33,285 nucleotides of DNA from a bacterium (GTDB lineage: Bacteria; Chloroflexota; Dormibacteria; UBA8260; Bog-877): assembly GCA_021802115.1 (NCBI GenBank), contig JAKABA010000027.1, positions 1 through 33,285 on the forward strand, in the 5' to 3' direction. Positions 15,079 to 23,292 of the stretch are shown one piece after another; the stretch's first letter is position 1; each line of letters opens with the position of its first letter. The notes under the pieces were generated by a model. That model saw only the letters and a program-made list of their open reading frames with translations. It made no database searches and had not been told where the DNA came from. The position numbers and the translations under genes were made by a program.

Positions 15079-17595
15079 CTGGGCGGGCGCCTGGAGCTGC
15101 GCCGGAGAGGAGGCCGGCCCGGTGCCTGACCCGTTGGTGGCTGCCACCTGGAACGAGTAGGAGTCGCCGTCAGTCAGGCCGGTGACGGTGGTGGAGGTGG
15201 GGACCGGGCTCCCCGAGACCGTGCTCGGGGCCAGCGACTGGGCGGTGGTGAGGTCGGTCCCGGTGACCGTGTAGGAGCTGATAGCGCTTGTCCCGGAGTA
15301 GGAGGGCGGGCTCCAGGAGAGCTGCGCCTGGCCGCTCCCGGGAGTCGCCGCCAGGCCGGTCGGAGCCCCGGGCACCGGGCTGGTCCACGTGAACTGGTCC
15401 GCGCTGGTGACCGTGCTCTCCGCCAGGTCCTCCACCTCCATGCGTAGGTCCACGGTGCCGGCCGGGCTCGGGGGCAGGGCGGCGGTGCAGGTGGTGGTGG
15501 AAGTGCAATCCGCCACCACCTGGGTGGACCCGTCCAGCACGATGTCGGCGCCGGCCACCGGGACGAAGCCGGTGCCCTGGATGGTCACTGTGGCTCCGGC
15601 GGAATAGAGGGCGGAGTTGGGGGTCACCGAGGTGATGGTGTCCGAGTAGCTCGTCGGGCGGTAGGCGTAGCACTGGAGGGCCGCCAGCCCGGGGTTGAAG
15701 TAGCTGGGGGAGCCGCTTGCGCTGTAGTCCACGAGCTGCGGGGTGCCGAGGCCGCTGGCCAGGTCGTATCCGGCGGTGGCCGGGTAGAGGGTCCCGGCGT
15801 ACCCGGAGGGGGTGTAGGCGTTGTTGCCGGAGGTCACGTCGTTGAAGGCGTTGCCGTAGTAGGAGCTGGCGGCTATGGCATACAGGCCCTGGGGTAGCGC
15901 CCCCGGCGTGCCCGAGCCGAAGGCGCTGCAGAACGGGGAGCCGTCGGTGATGGCGGCCGTGGCGGCCCAGGTAGGGGCGGCCAGGCTGGTGCCGCCGACC
16001 ACGCCCCAGCTGCTCTGGTAGTAGAAGACGTAGCCGGTCTGGGGGTCGGCGTCGGCGGAGACGTCGGGCACCTGACGGACATAGGGGCTGCTGCTGGGGC
16101 AGGCGGAGTTGGTCTGGGAGTAGGAGTTGATCAGCCCGGGGATGGCGGACGCGTACTGGTAGCTTGGCATGCACCACAAGGCCGAGAGCCCGCCACCGCC
16201 AGCTCCCGCGGTGATGCTGGAGTCGTTCCACACCGTCTCCGCCCCGGTGGAAGCGAGCGAGGTGCCCCCGACCCCCACCACATAGGGCTGGCTGGCAGGG
16301 TCGTCCGCCCAGAGCTGGGAGGAGTACGGGCTGCCGAGCTGGGGGTAGCAGCCGGTCGAGCCCGAGTCCCCGGCCGCCGCGACCACCGTCTGGCCCTGGG
16401 TCGCCGCCTGGGCGAAGAGAGCCTGCTCTGCCTGGGCCTCGGTCGATCCCACCGCCTTCTCGCAGGCGCCCCAGGAGGTGGAGATGACCTGGTCCTGGTC
16501 CGCGTTCACGATCGCCTGATAGTTGTAGTAGGCGTCGGCCGGGGGCGCCTGGTAGACGTCGATCACCGCCTGGGGAGCGAGGCCCATGACATCCTCGATG
16601 TCGGCGGTGGCCTCCCCGCTGCCCGCGCCCACCTGGTTGAAGCCGTCCACCTTGATGTAGTTGACGGTAGTCGAGATGCCGTAGCAGCTCTCGTAGGCGG
16701 AGATGTCGGAGGGCAGGTTGGGCTCGAGTTCGAACAGGGCCACGTGAACCCCGGCCCCGAAGTCGCCCAGGGTGTAGAGCGGCCACATCCCGTAGTGACT
16801 GGAGATCTCATCGGCCGTGTAGGCGGGGTTGGCCTGCGCGGAGGCGGCGGAGCATGGTTGCGGGCCGGGGCCCCCGCTGGTCGGGGGCACGGTGCCGGCA
16901 GCGGTCACCGACGCCCCAGACCCCGCCAGCAGGGGGTGGGGAACGTTGACGGTGTCGAGCCCCAGGATCCCGGGAACGGCCCCGGCCGGAGCGGTCCGGG
17001 GGGTGCCCTCGGCCCGCCAGGCGATGCGCCCCCCAGAGGTCCGGTAGCGCTTGAGCACCACCCCGAACGCGCTCTCCAGCTGGGCGACGGTGCCGGAGGC
17101 CGAAACCGAAAGATGGTCCACGGGGATGGGCGCGGTGACGGTGCCGAACCCCTTGAGCCATCCCTGGACCCGCTGGATCGTGGCCGCTGACGGTCCGAAC
17201 CTGCGGGCAAACCCGGATGGGGTGAGGAAGTGGCGGAAGAGCGGGGAGCTGCGGTTGGAGAGGGCGGCGATGTAGGCGGCGAGGGTGGCGGGATCCCGGG
17301 GCTCCAAGGCCACGGTGACCGTGAGACGCTGGGATGCCGGCATCAGCCCCTCTGACACGGCTCCGCTGGGAAGGGCGGGTAGCGCTCCGGCGCGGCCGAA
17401 CGAGGGAACTGGGGCCTGGGATCCCGCGGCCAGGGTCGGGGTGGCCAGGCCCATCGCCAGGACCACCAGAGGAACCAGGGCCAGCCGCCCGCCGGTCTGA
17501 GAGAACCGGTGCAGCCTACCGCCCACCCGCCGCCAAGGCGCCCAGCGCAACCCGCGCCGGCGAGCCCCGGGCGGCTGCCGGACGAGCCGCCTCAT
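13906..17595 (-). CDS. exported sedolisin-type (S53) serine peptidase with TIG, FnIII and three C-terminal repeats
   Basis: A 1229-residue multidomain protein. A long basic N-terminus leads to a hydrophobic stretch (LALVPLVVLAMGLATPTLA, ~38-56), a signal peptide. Residues ~85-200 are a pro-kumamolisin activation domain. The peptidase domain (~250-640) has E328 and D332 in GEATADIED, oxyanion D410 in AAAGDSGS and the nucleophile S537 in VVGGTSLAAP. The calcium site is NDVTSG (D586) with GYDLASGLGTP (D611). All key residues are present, so it should be an active, probably acid-acting endopeptidase outside the cell. A TIG domain (~655-737), a fibronectin type III domain (~742-835) and three 'RICDTR...DV-G' repeats follow. 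ATG 17595 overlaps the upstream stop by 4 bp; the open frame upstream is a shadow of the previous gene. Confidence 0.92.
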   Translation of the reverse strand: MRRLVRQPPGARRRGLRWAPWRRVGGRLHRFSQTGGRLALVPLVVLAMGLATPTLAAGSQAPVPSFGRAGALPALPSGAVSEGLMPASQRLTVTVALEPRDPATLAAYIAALSNRSSPLFRHFLTPSGFARRFGPSAATIQRVQGWLKGFGTVTAPIPVDHLSVSASGTVAQLESAFGVVLKRYRTSGGRIAWRAEGTPRTAPAGAVPGILGLDTVNVPHPLLAGSGASVTAAGTVPPTSGGPGPQPCSAASAQANPAYTADEISSHYGMWPLYTLGDFGAGVHVALFELEPNLPSDISAYESCYGISTTVNYIKVDGFNQVGAGSGEATADIEDVMGLAPQAVIDVYQAPPADAYYNYQAIVNADQDQVISTSWGACEKAVGSTEAQAEQALFAQAATQGQTVVAAAGDSGSTGCYPQLGSPYSSQLWADDPASQPYVVGVGGTSLASTGAETVWNDSSITAGAGGGGLSALWCMPSYQYASAIPGLINSYSQTNSACPSSSPYVRQVPDVSADADPQTGYVFYYQSSWGVVGGTSLAAPTWAATAAITDGSPFCSAFGSGTPGALPQGLYAIAASSYYGNAFNDVTSGNNAYTPSGYAGTLYPATAGYDLASGLGTPQLVDYSASGSPSYFNPGLAALQCYAYRPTSYSDTITSVTPNSALYSAGATVTIQGTGFVPVAGADIVLDGSTQVVADCTSTTTCTAALPPSPAGTVDLRMEVEDLAESTVTSADQFTWTSPVPGAPTGLAATPGSGQAQLSWSPPSYSGTSAISSYTVTGTDLTTAQSLAPSTVSGSPVPTSTTVTGLTDGDSYSFQVAATNGSGTGPASSPAQLQAPAQFAPLTPARICDTRSTSITGQPSDQCTGQTLAPGGSIQVQVTGYGGVPASATAVVANVTATDTTAASYLTVWPAGSNRPLASNLNWSVGQTVANLVTVPLSATGALQIYNANGNTDVVVDVEGFYGPMPGGSTGLGFSPLPPARICDTRPTSITGQPSDQCTGQTLAPGGSIQVQVTGYGGVPASATAVVANVTVTDTTSASYLTAWPAGQSRPVASTLNWSGGETRANRVVIPLSATGALEFYNDLGQADLVVDVNGYYSSGSPGLFEAVSPFRICDTRPSSITGQPADQCTGQTLGPSGNLPVQVTGLAGVPSGAAAVVANVTATDTTASSYLTVYPQSPMPLASDLNWGSGYTVPNLVVCELSPGGGVQVFNDLGQVDVVVDVFGWFT
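14513..15038 (-). repeat. 121-bp identical direct repeat inside the sedolisin array
   Basis: Bases 14513-14633 and 14918-15038 read identically, 405 bp apart, then continue after one mismatch for another 24 identical bases. Synonymous sites are identical too, which points to recent duplication or gene conversion between units one and two. Unit three is more diverged. Confidence 0.85.
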
Positions 17596-18760
17596 CCCGC
17601 CGCGAACCAGCCGCAGGCGTCGATCACCAGCTGGACGGTCGCTGAAGAGCCGTTGTAGAAGCTCAGCGCCCCCTGCGAGCTCACCTCCGCCACCGCCAGG
17701 TTCTCGGTGGTCTGCCCCGCCGACCAGTTGAGCTCCGAGGTGAGCGGCTGGGGGGCGGCTGCCGGCCAGACCGTGAGGTAGCCCGGGGCACCGCCGTCCG
17801 TGACGGTGACGTTGAGCACCGCCGCCGCCATCCCCTGGGCGGGCAGCCCCGCCAGCCCGGCCAGCTGGATGGTGAGCATCTGTCCCGGCTGCAGGGCGTC
17901 CCCGCTGTACGCGTACCCGCTGCCGGGGCGGGTGTCCACCGCCCGGGCCGGCGCCATCGGGAAGATGGCGCTCCCGGCGGCGGCGCCGGAGGAGCCGTCG
18001 GAGAACCATCCGGCGACATCCACCACGACATCCGTCTCCCCCACGGCGTTGTACACGGTGACCGCACCACCGGCGCCCAGCGGCACCACCACCTGGTTGG
18101 CGACCGTCTCCCCGGCAGCGAAGTTGAGGTTGGAGGCCAGTGGCCGGCTCTCGCCGGCTGGGTACACCGTGAGGTAGCCGGCCGAGGTGGCGTCGGTCGC
18201 GGTGACGTTGACCGCCACGGCCTCGGCGCCCGACGCCGGGACCGCGCCGCGGCCGGCCACCTGGATGGTGAGCGCCTGCCCGGGCTGGAGGGTGCTGCCC
18301 TGGTATGGCTCATTGCTTCCGGGGCGGGTGTCGGCGATGCGGGCCGGGGTGAGGGGGTTGTACAGACCGGCCCCGGAGGTCGGCTGACCGGAGTCGTACC
18401 ACCCCTCCACGTCCACCACCACCTGGGTGGTCCCCCCCTGGTTGTAGATCGAGATCTGGCCTCCCCTCCCCAGGGCCACCTCCACCAGGTTGGCCTTGGT
18501 GTCCTGAGCCTGGAAGTCGATCGACGAGGTCGAGGGCACCGCCACCCCGGCGGGGAACGCCGTGACGTAGCTCTGCTCCGTGGTGTCGGTCACCGTGAGG
18601 TTGATCAGGACGCCGGCGGCCCCGATGGCCGGCACGCCCCCGACCCCCGCTACCTGGACGTCCAGGACTCCGCCCGGACCGGGGGCCTGTCCGCTGCCCG
18701 GGAGCCCGGAACCCGCCCGGGTGTCCTCGATCCGGGCCGGCGTGAGCGGGTGGTAGGCAC
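17592..18760 (-). repeat. three tandem DTR-type repeat domains of the unknown exported protein
   Basis: Units begin near 18756 (HPLTPARIEDTR), 18366 (NPLTPARIADTR) and 17973 (PMAPARAVDTR), and each ends in a VVVDV-GW or VIDACGW strand. They are more diverged from each other than the sedolisin units, and they lack the Cys before DTR that is present in the sedolisin and C39-like units. Confidence 0.83.
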
Positions 18761-20504
18761 CGGAGGTGGTGTAGACGAACCCGTCAGAGCCCCCGGTGGA
18801 GCTGGTCCCCAGGGAAGTCTCCACCTGGACGTCCACGAACCCGGGGCTGCCCGGAGGCACGGTCGCGGTGATGACGCCTGCGCTCTGCACCTGGAAGCCG
18901 GTGGCGGGGGTGGACCCGAAGTAGACCTGGGTTGCGCCGAGCAGGTTGGCCCCGCTGATGGTCACCTGGGTGCCCCCCGCTGTGGAGCCGGAGCTGGGCT
19001 GGACCCCGGTCACCTGCGGCGGCTGGCCCTGGAGCGAGGTGCCGATCTCGGTGAGGCCCGCGATGGGAGGCGACTGGGAGGTGGCGCTCTCCAGCTGCTG
19101 CCAGCCCTGGGCCGGGCTGTTGGTGCCCGAGACCGCCTCGGTCATGACCCCGGTGAAGGCTATGGCGCCGGTGGAGGTGTTCTGGGCCCCCCACTGGCTC
19201 AGCGCCTGCCACTCCGAGGCGTTCCCGCTGTAGTAGATCTCGGGGAGGGCGCAGGCCACCGGGATCCCCCAGGACACCTGGTAGACCTGGGAGACGGTCC
19301 AGCCGTCTGCACTGCCGCTGCCGCCGAGGACGTCGTCCCCGTAGTCGGCGAGGAAGCCGGGCGTGGCCAGGGAGCAGCTGTACCTCGCCGGGGAGGCCGA
19401 GGCGTAACCCTGGACCCAGGCCACGGTGGGCGTGCCGGAGTACCAGTTGCCGGAGCTGGACTGCTCCATGTCGCTGGCCCCCCAGAGGGTGACCGGGGCG
19501 GCGAGCGACGAGGTCGGGACCTGGGAGACCAGCTGCTGGTACCACGCGCTTCCCGAGGCCTGCATCTCGGCGTTGGAGAGCTGGTACCCCGGGTCCACCC
19601 CGTTGAGGCTGTTGCTCGTGCCCACCGCCAGGGTCATGGCGGTGGTGCCGGCGCCGTGGTCCGACTCGTACCCCGCGATCCAGTCCGAGACCAGGGACCG
19701 GATGGTCTGGTCGGGAACGCAGGTGGAGCCCAGGAGGAGCTGGGCTCCATAGGTCGAGGTGCCGGGCACGTAGCAGGGGGCGCCGAAGTCCAGGACCAGG
19801 ATGTTCTGGGGGCTCGGGGTGTAGGTGGCGGCGCCCTGCTGGTACAGGGGGCACTGCGAGACGGAGCCCCCGAGGCAGTAGGAGGGGGATTTCGACGTGG
19901 CCCCCTGGGTGGTGTAGGCGTAGTCCTCGTAGTACGAGGGGGTGACCGCCGGGGGCAGCCCCCCCGACGTCTGCTGCGCCGTAGAGGCCAGCTGCAGAGC
20001 GAGGGCGCCCGCGGGGGGAACCGAGGCGGTGGGCTGGCAGGAGGAGCCCGCCGGGCCCAGCTTCCCGGTGGCCAAGTCAAGGCCGCGGAGCTGGCCGTCG
20101 GCCTGGGCGAGGCAGGCCCCGTCGGCTCCCGCCGACCGGACCACCAGGGGACCGGACTGTTGGAGCCGGGACAGGCTCTGAGCCTGCCCGTCGATCACCG
20201 CCACCTCCCCGGTGGACGGATACCCCGGACGGCTCCCGGCGACCACCATCGAGGTGGGTCCGGTCTGCCAGCAGCTGTCAGGGGTGATGAGTGCCGAGCT
20301 GATCGGGAGGTCGAGACAGCCGACGGGGAGCTCCCGGAACGGCACCGAGGCCGTCGCGGGGCGTCCTGGCACCGAAAGCTGCGCGGAACTCGCCGTCCGC
20401 ACGCCGGGGGAAGGGGCCCAGGCGGCCGCGAGCATGACCGCAGCCGCCATTACCGTGCCCCGAGCCTTCCCCACCGAGATCACACCGTCACTTGCAAACT
20501 TCAC
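17592..20504 (-). CDS. large exported protein of unknown function with TIG domain and three C-terminal repeats
   Basis: About 970 residues from GTG 20504, with a signal peptide (VKFASDG...TVMAAAVMLAAAWAPSP). The frame extends to a GTG at 20561, but the shorter start gives a normal signal peptide. Roughly residues 30-490 match no family I know. They contain NILVLDFGAPC, AMTLAVGTSN, VTLWGASDMEQ, AWVQGY and ALPEIYY at intervals that would suit the strands of a TIM barrel with acidic residues at strand ends, as in some glycoside hydrolases; this is only a pattern-based guess. A TIG/IPT domain follows (PPQVTGVQPSSGSTAGGTQVTI), then three DTR-type repeats. Several Cys suggest disulfides outside the cell. 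It overlaps the sedolisin start by 4 bp, so the two are made together and may act on the same material. Confidence 0.78.
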   Translation of the reverse strand: MKFASDGVISVGKARGTVMAAAVMLAAAWAPSPGVRTASSAQLSVPGRPATASVPFRELPVGCLDLPISSALITPDSCWQTGPTSMVVAGSRPGYPSTGEVAVIDGQAQSLSRLQQSGPLVVRSAGADGACLAQADGQLRGLDLATGKLGPAGSSCQPTASVPPAGALALQLASTAQQTSGGLPPAVTPSYYEDYAYTTQGATSKSPSYCLGGSVSQCPLYQQGAATYTPSPQNILVLDFGAPCYVPGTSTYGAQLLLGSTCVPDQTIRSLVSDWIAGYESDHGAGTTAMTLAVGTSNSLNGVDPGYQLSNAEMQASGSAWYQQLVSQVPTSSLAAPVTLWGASDMEQSSSGNWYSGTPTVAWVQGYASASPARYSCSLATPGFLADYGDDVLGGSGSADGWTVSQVYQVSWGIPVACALPEIYYSGNASEWQALSQWGAQNTSTGAIAFTGVMTEAVSGTNSPAQGWQQLESATSQSPPIAGLTEIGTSLQGQPPQVTGVQPSSGSTAGGTQVTISGANLLGATQVYFGSTPATGFQVQSAGVITATVPPGSPGFVDVQVETSLGTSSTGGSDGFVYTTSGAYHPLTPARIEDTRAGSGLPGSGQAPGPGGVLDVQVAGVGGVPAIGAAGVLINLTVTDTTEQSYVTAFPAGVAVPSTSSIDFQAQDTKANLVEVALGRGGQISIYNQGGTTQVVVDVEGWYDSGQPTSGAGLYNPLTPARIADTRPGSNEPYQGSTLQPGQALTIQVAGRGAVPASGAEAVAVNVTATDATSAGYLTVYPAGESRPLASNLNFAAGETVANQVVVPLGAGGAVTVYNAVGETDVVVDVAGWFSDGSSGAAAGSAIFPMAPARAVDTRPGSGYAYSGDALQPGQMLTIQLAGLAGLPAQGMAAAVLNVTVTDGGAPGYLTVWPAAAPQPLTSELNWSAGQTTENLAVAEVSSQGALSFYNGSSATVQLVIDACGWFAAG

Positions 20505-20922
20505 CCCTGGGCGCCCCTTGCGGCCGGGCCGATACCGGAGCCCGACCTCGCCTCGACCCACGGTAGCGCCCCGCCGGTCGAGTCCGGTCGCCCCGGGGCC
20601 AAGAGCTGGTCACGATGCCGTGACCGTACCCTGGGAATCTGGGGCCACGAAGGAGGGTCCCAGGGTGGCGGTCCCCCGCTGGCTAACGTCTCCCCGGCCG
20701 GCCAGTTGAGGCTGGAGGAGTTGGGTCGGGTGGCGCCGTCCGGGCAGTTGGTCAGGTGGTCGGCGGCCGCGGTGTCGGTCACTGTCCCGTTGACCACCAC
20801 CGACGTGGCGGAGCTGGGGATCCCCCTGACCCCCGGCACCCTCCGGCGATCGGCCCGGGTACACGGCTCAGCCCGGCCCGAGTGGGCTGCCAGTCGCCGG
20901 GCCGGATGCCCGGGTCGCCAGC
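20505..20922 (-). other. 418-bp gap between the C39-like and unknown exported genes
   Basis: No intact gene is seen. The stretch nearest the C39-like gene holds a decayed copy of the repeat domain (entry at 20678-20833). The rest, 20505-20677, must carry the leader of the unknown exported gene; I see no clear promoter there. Confidence 0.5.
20678..20833 (-). pseudogene. remnant of an additional DTR-type repeat domain
   Basis: In one minus-strand frame this piece reads GVRGIPSSATSVVVNGTVTD followed by TAAADHLTNCPDGATRP and SSSLNWPAGETLAS. That aligns with the middle of the intact repeats (GVP-A-AVVVNVT-TDT, SYLTVYP-G, SSLNW-PGQTV-N). It lies about 90 bp after the C39-like stop in a frame not continuous with it, and both the DTR start and the VVVDV-G end are missing. 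It is best explained as part of a fourth unit once attached to the C39-like protein, or of a lost gene. Confidence 0.7.
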
Positions 20923-22090
20923 TCAGGAGTACCACCCCTCGACGTCGACCACCAGGTCCACCGTGCCCTGGGCGTTGTAGACCGTGAGGGTGCCCGTAGG
21001 GCTGAGGGTGGCGAGCACCAGGTTGGGGACCGTCTGCCCGGGGGACCAGTTGAGAGAGGAGGCAAGGGGGGTGGCGCCCCCCGGGTAGACCGTGACGTAG
21101 CTGGGGGCCGAGGTGTCGGTGGCGGTCACGTTGACAACCACAGCGACGGCGCCCTGCGGGACCCCGGCCAGCCCCGTGACCTGGATGGTGAGGGTCCCCT
21201 GCGGGCCCAGGGTCTTCCCGGAGCACTGGTTGGCGGGCGCGGCCTGGCGGGTGTCGCAGATCCGGGTCGGGGTGGTCAGGGGGTTGAACTGCGTGCCGCT
21301 GCCTCCGGCCGGGGTGTAGTACCCGAGCACGTCCACCACCACGTCCGTGGAGCCGGAGTCGTTATAGACCGTGATCGCGCCGCCGGAGCTGAGCGCCGAG
21401 ATCGTCAGGTTGGGCACCGTGGCGCCGGGCATCCAGTTGAGGTTCGAGGCCGTGGGCCTGGTCCCGCCGGGGTACACGGTGAGGTAGCTGGGTGCCGTGG
21501 TGTCGGTCACTGTCACGTTGGCCGCCACCGCGACGGCCCCCTGCGGGATCCCAGCCAGCCCCGTCACCTGGATGGTGAGGGTCCCTTGCGGCCCCAGGGT
21601 CTTGCCGGTGCACTGGTTGGCGGGCTGGGCCGGGCGGGTGTCGCAGATCCGGGTGGGGGAGGCAACCGGCTGGTACAGCCCCTCACCGGCGACCGCCGGC
21701 GGGGCAACGTATCCCTCCACGTCCACCGTCACGTCCGCGGAGGTGGCGTTGGTCACGACCTCCACTTGCCCCTGGGCTCCCAGCCCGACCTCCACCAGGT
21801 TGGCCACCGTCTCGCCCGCCGTGAAGTCCAGGTTGGAGGCCAGCGGGGCCGCCTCCCCGGCGGGGTACACGGTGAGGTACCCGGCGGAGGTGGGATCCGT
21901 GACCGTGACGTTGAGCACCGCCGCCGTGGCCCCGCTGGCCGGGACCCCGCCCAGCCCCGCCACCTGGACCGCCAGCGGTGCGCCCTGGGTGAGGGTGTGG
22001 CCGTCGCACTGGGCGGCCCCGCCGCTGAGGTCCGAGGGATTGCCGGAGCGGGTGTCACAGATGCGGGAGGGAGGGAGGGGGCTCAGCGCC
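20923..22090 (-). repeat. three tandem DTR-type repeat domains of the C39-like protein
   Basis: Units start near 22088 (PLPPSRICDTR), 21672 (ASPTRICDTR) and 21290 (TTPTRICDTR). Units two and three are very similar, sharing NQC(T/S)GKTLGPQGTL and IQVTGLAG(I/V)PQGAVAV, while unit one carries an insertion before the conserved Cys. The last unit ends VDLVVDVEGWYS. Confidence 0.85.
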
Positions 22091-23292
22091 CCCGGGGGCC
22101 CGCTGATGGGGTAGGCGTACGGGGTGGGCGCGGTGGCCGTCCCCAGCCAGTCGGTCACGCTGACCGCCTGGGAGCCTGTGCCGGAGGGGGCCACCGCCTG
22201 GATCTCCGTGGGGCTCACCACCTGCGTCGAGGTCGCGGGCTGGGTCCCGAACTCGACCTCGGAGGGCACCACGAAGCCCGAGCCGGTGATGGTCACGGCG
22301 GTGCCGCCCACTGCCGGCCCGCCCTGGGGGGAGAGCGAGGTGGCCGTCACCGGGGGCGAGCCCGTGAGGGCGTACGGGAACCAGAAGTTGGGGTCGCCGT
22401 AGCTGGTCTCCACCACCACGTACCCCGGCCCGGTCCCCGCCGGCACGGTGAAGGCTATCTGCTGGGCGGTCCAGCTCGAGACCGCGACCGGGGTCCCCTG
22501 GGTCCAGCCGCTGGTGGGGGCAGTGTAGGGGAGAAGCAGGAGCGCCGCCCCGTTGGTGTCCGCCCCCAGGCCGCCGTAGGGGGAGCTGACCGTGGCGGGC
22601 GAGCCGGCGGCCATCGAGCTGAGCTGGTCGGCGGCCGGCGGGGTGCCGGAGTACAGCCGGATAGACTGGATCCCTGTCGCCGGATTCCCGTACCGGGACT
22701 GGAAGGTGGTGTGGTCGCCGTACCACGGGTCGTTGATCCAGAGCGCCCCCGCGGGTCCGGTCCCGGTGATGAGGACGAAGTGCATGTTGCCGTCCAGGGT
22801 GACTTGGGCGATCACCGGGTCGCCCGCGGCGAGCGAGCTGTCGATGGCGCTGAGGTTGTAGCCTTCCCAGCCGGTGTACGAGATCTGCACCCCCTGGGCC
22901 GCGGCGTACTGCGCGACCGCCCCCCAGACCAGGAGGTTCTGGTCCACGTAGCCGCTGTGGGCGATCAGCCACTGGTTCAGGGCTCCGGGGTTGGTGTTCA
23001 CCCCGTAGGCCTCCAGGAGCATCGCCGAGGCGGTGAGGGCGCACCCGTCGGCGGAGATGGTGGACGAGCTGGTGCCGAGGTCCTGGGGACCCCAGGGGTC
23101 CCACTGCTGCCCGTACACCGGCACCACCGGGCCGTTGGCGGACGGGGCGGTGGAGGCGAGAGCGGTGGTCTGCGGCGCCAGCCACCCCACCAGGAGGAGG
23201 GGGAGCGCCAGCAGCAGGGAGCGGGCGGGGCGCACATCGCCCCTGCCCCAGTGGAGGGGCCTGTCGGAGGCCCTGGCTGCCCGGGGCGTCAT
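20923..23292 (-). CDS. exported C39-like papain-fold protein with TIG domain and three C-terminal repeats
   Basis: A 789-residue protein. Residues ~20-47 form a signal peptide (RSLLLALPLLLVGWLAPQTTALA). Residues ~55-210 fit the Peptidase_C39_2-like papain fold. VPVYGQQWDPWG carries the oxyanion Gln, DGCALTASAMLLEAYG carries the probable nucleophile C84, GNMHFVLITG carries H171, and LWINDPWYGD carries D188. With the triad intact it is probably an extracellular cysteine peptidase or related amide-bond enzyme, though many such domains are uncharacterised. A TIG domain (SLSPQGGPAVGGTAVTITGSGF) and three DTR-type repeats follow. ATG 23292 overlaps the upstream stop as ATGA, so it is co-translated with the small exported protein. 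Downstream lies a broken extra repeat. Confidence 0.83.
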   Translation of the reverse strand: MTPRAARASDRPLHWGRGDVRPARSLLLALPLLLVGWLAPQTTALASTAPSANGPVVPVYGQQWDPWGPQDLGTSSSTISADGCALTASAMLLEAYGVNTNPGALNQWLIAHSGYVDQNLLVWGAVAQYAAAQGVQISYTGWEGYNLSAIDSSLAAGDPVIAQVTLDGNMHFVLITGTGPAGALWINDPWYGDHTTFQSRYGNPATGIQSIRLYSGTPPAADQLSSMAAGSPATVSSPYGGLGADTNGAALLLLPYTAPTSGWTQGTPVAVSSWTAQQIAFTVPAGTGPGYVVVETSYGDPNFWFPYALTGSPPVTATSLSPQGGPAVGGTAVTITGSGFVVPSEVEFGTQPATSTQVVSPTEIQAVAPSGTGSQAVSVTDWLGTATAPTPYAYPISGPPGALSPLPPSRICDTRSGNPSDLSGGAAQCDGHTLTQGAPLAVQVAGLGGVPASGATAAVLNVTVTDPTSAGYLTVYPAGEAAPLASNLDFTAGETVANLVEVGLGAQGQVEVVTNATSADVTVDVEGYVAPPAVAGEGLYQPVASPTRICDTRPAQPANQCTGKTLGPQGTLTIQVTGLAGIPQGAVAVAANVTVTDTTAPSYLTVYPGGTRPTASNLNWMPGATVPNLTISALSSGGAITVYNDSGSTDVVVDVLGYYTPAGGSGTQFNPLTTPTRICDTRQAAPANQCSGKTLGPQGTLTIQVTGLAGVPQGAVAVVVNVTATDTSAPSYVTVYPGGATPLASSLNWSPGQTVPNLVLATLSPTGTLTVYNAQGTVDLVVDVEGWYS

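Noticed and set aside
13891..15129. Long plus-strand open frame antisense to the sedolisin repeats.
   Set aside because: It is a high-GC mirror of the coding strand, low in complexity (Gly/Arg/Val), with no recognisable domain.
17596..18009. Upstream extension of the sedolisin frame.
   Set aside because: It reads as a shadow of the upstream gene's repeat region (Arg/Gly-rich, no domain), and ATG 17595 gives the stop-start overlap and a signal peptide.
20562..20922. A complete extra gene between the C39-like and unknown exported genes.
   Set aside because: Only the middle of a repeat unit can be read, with no start, signal or end strand.
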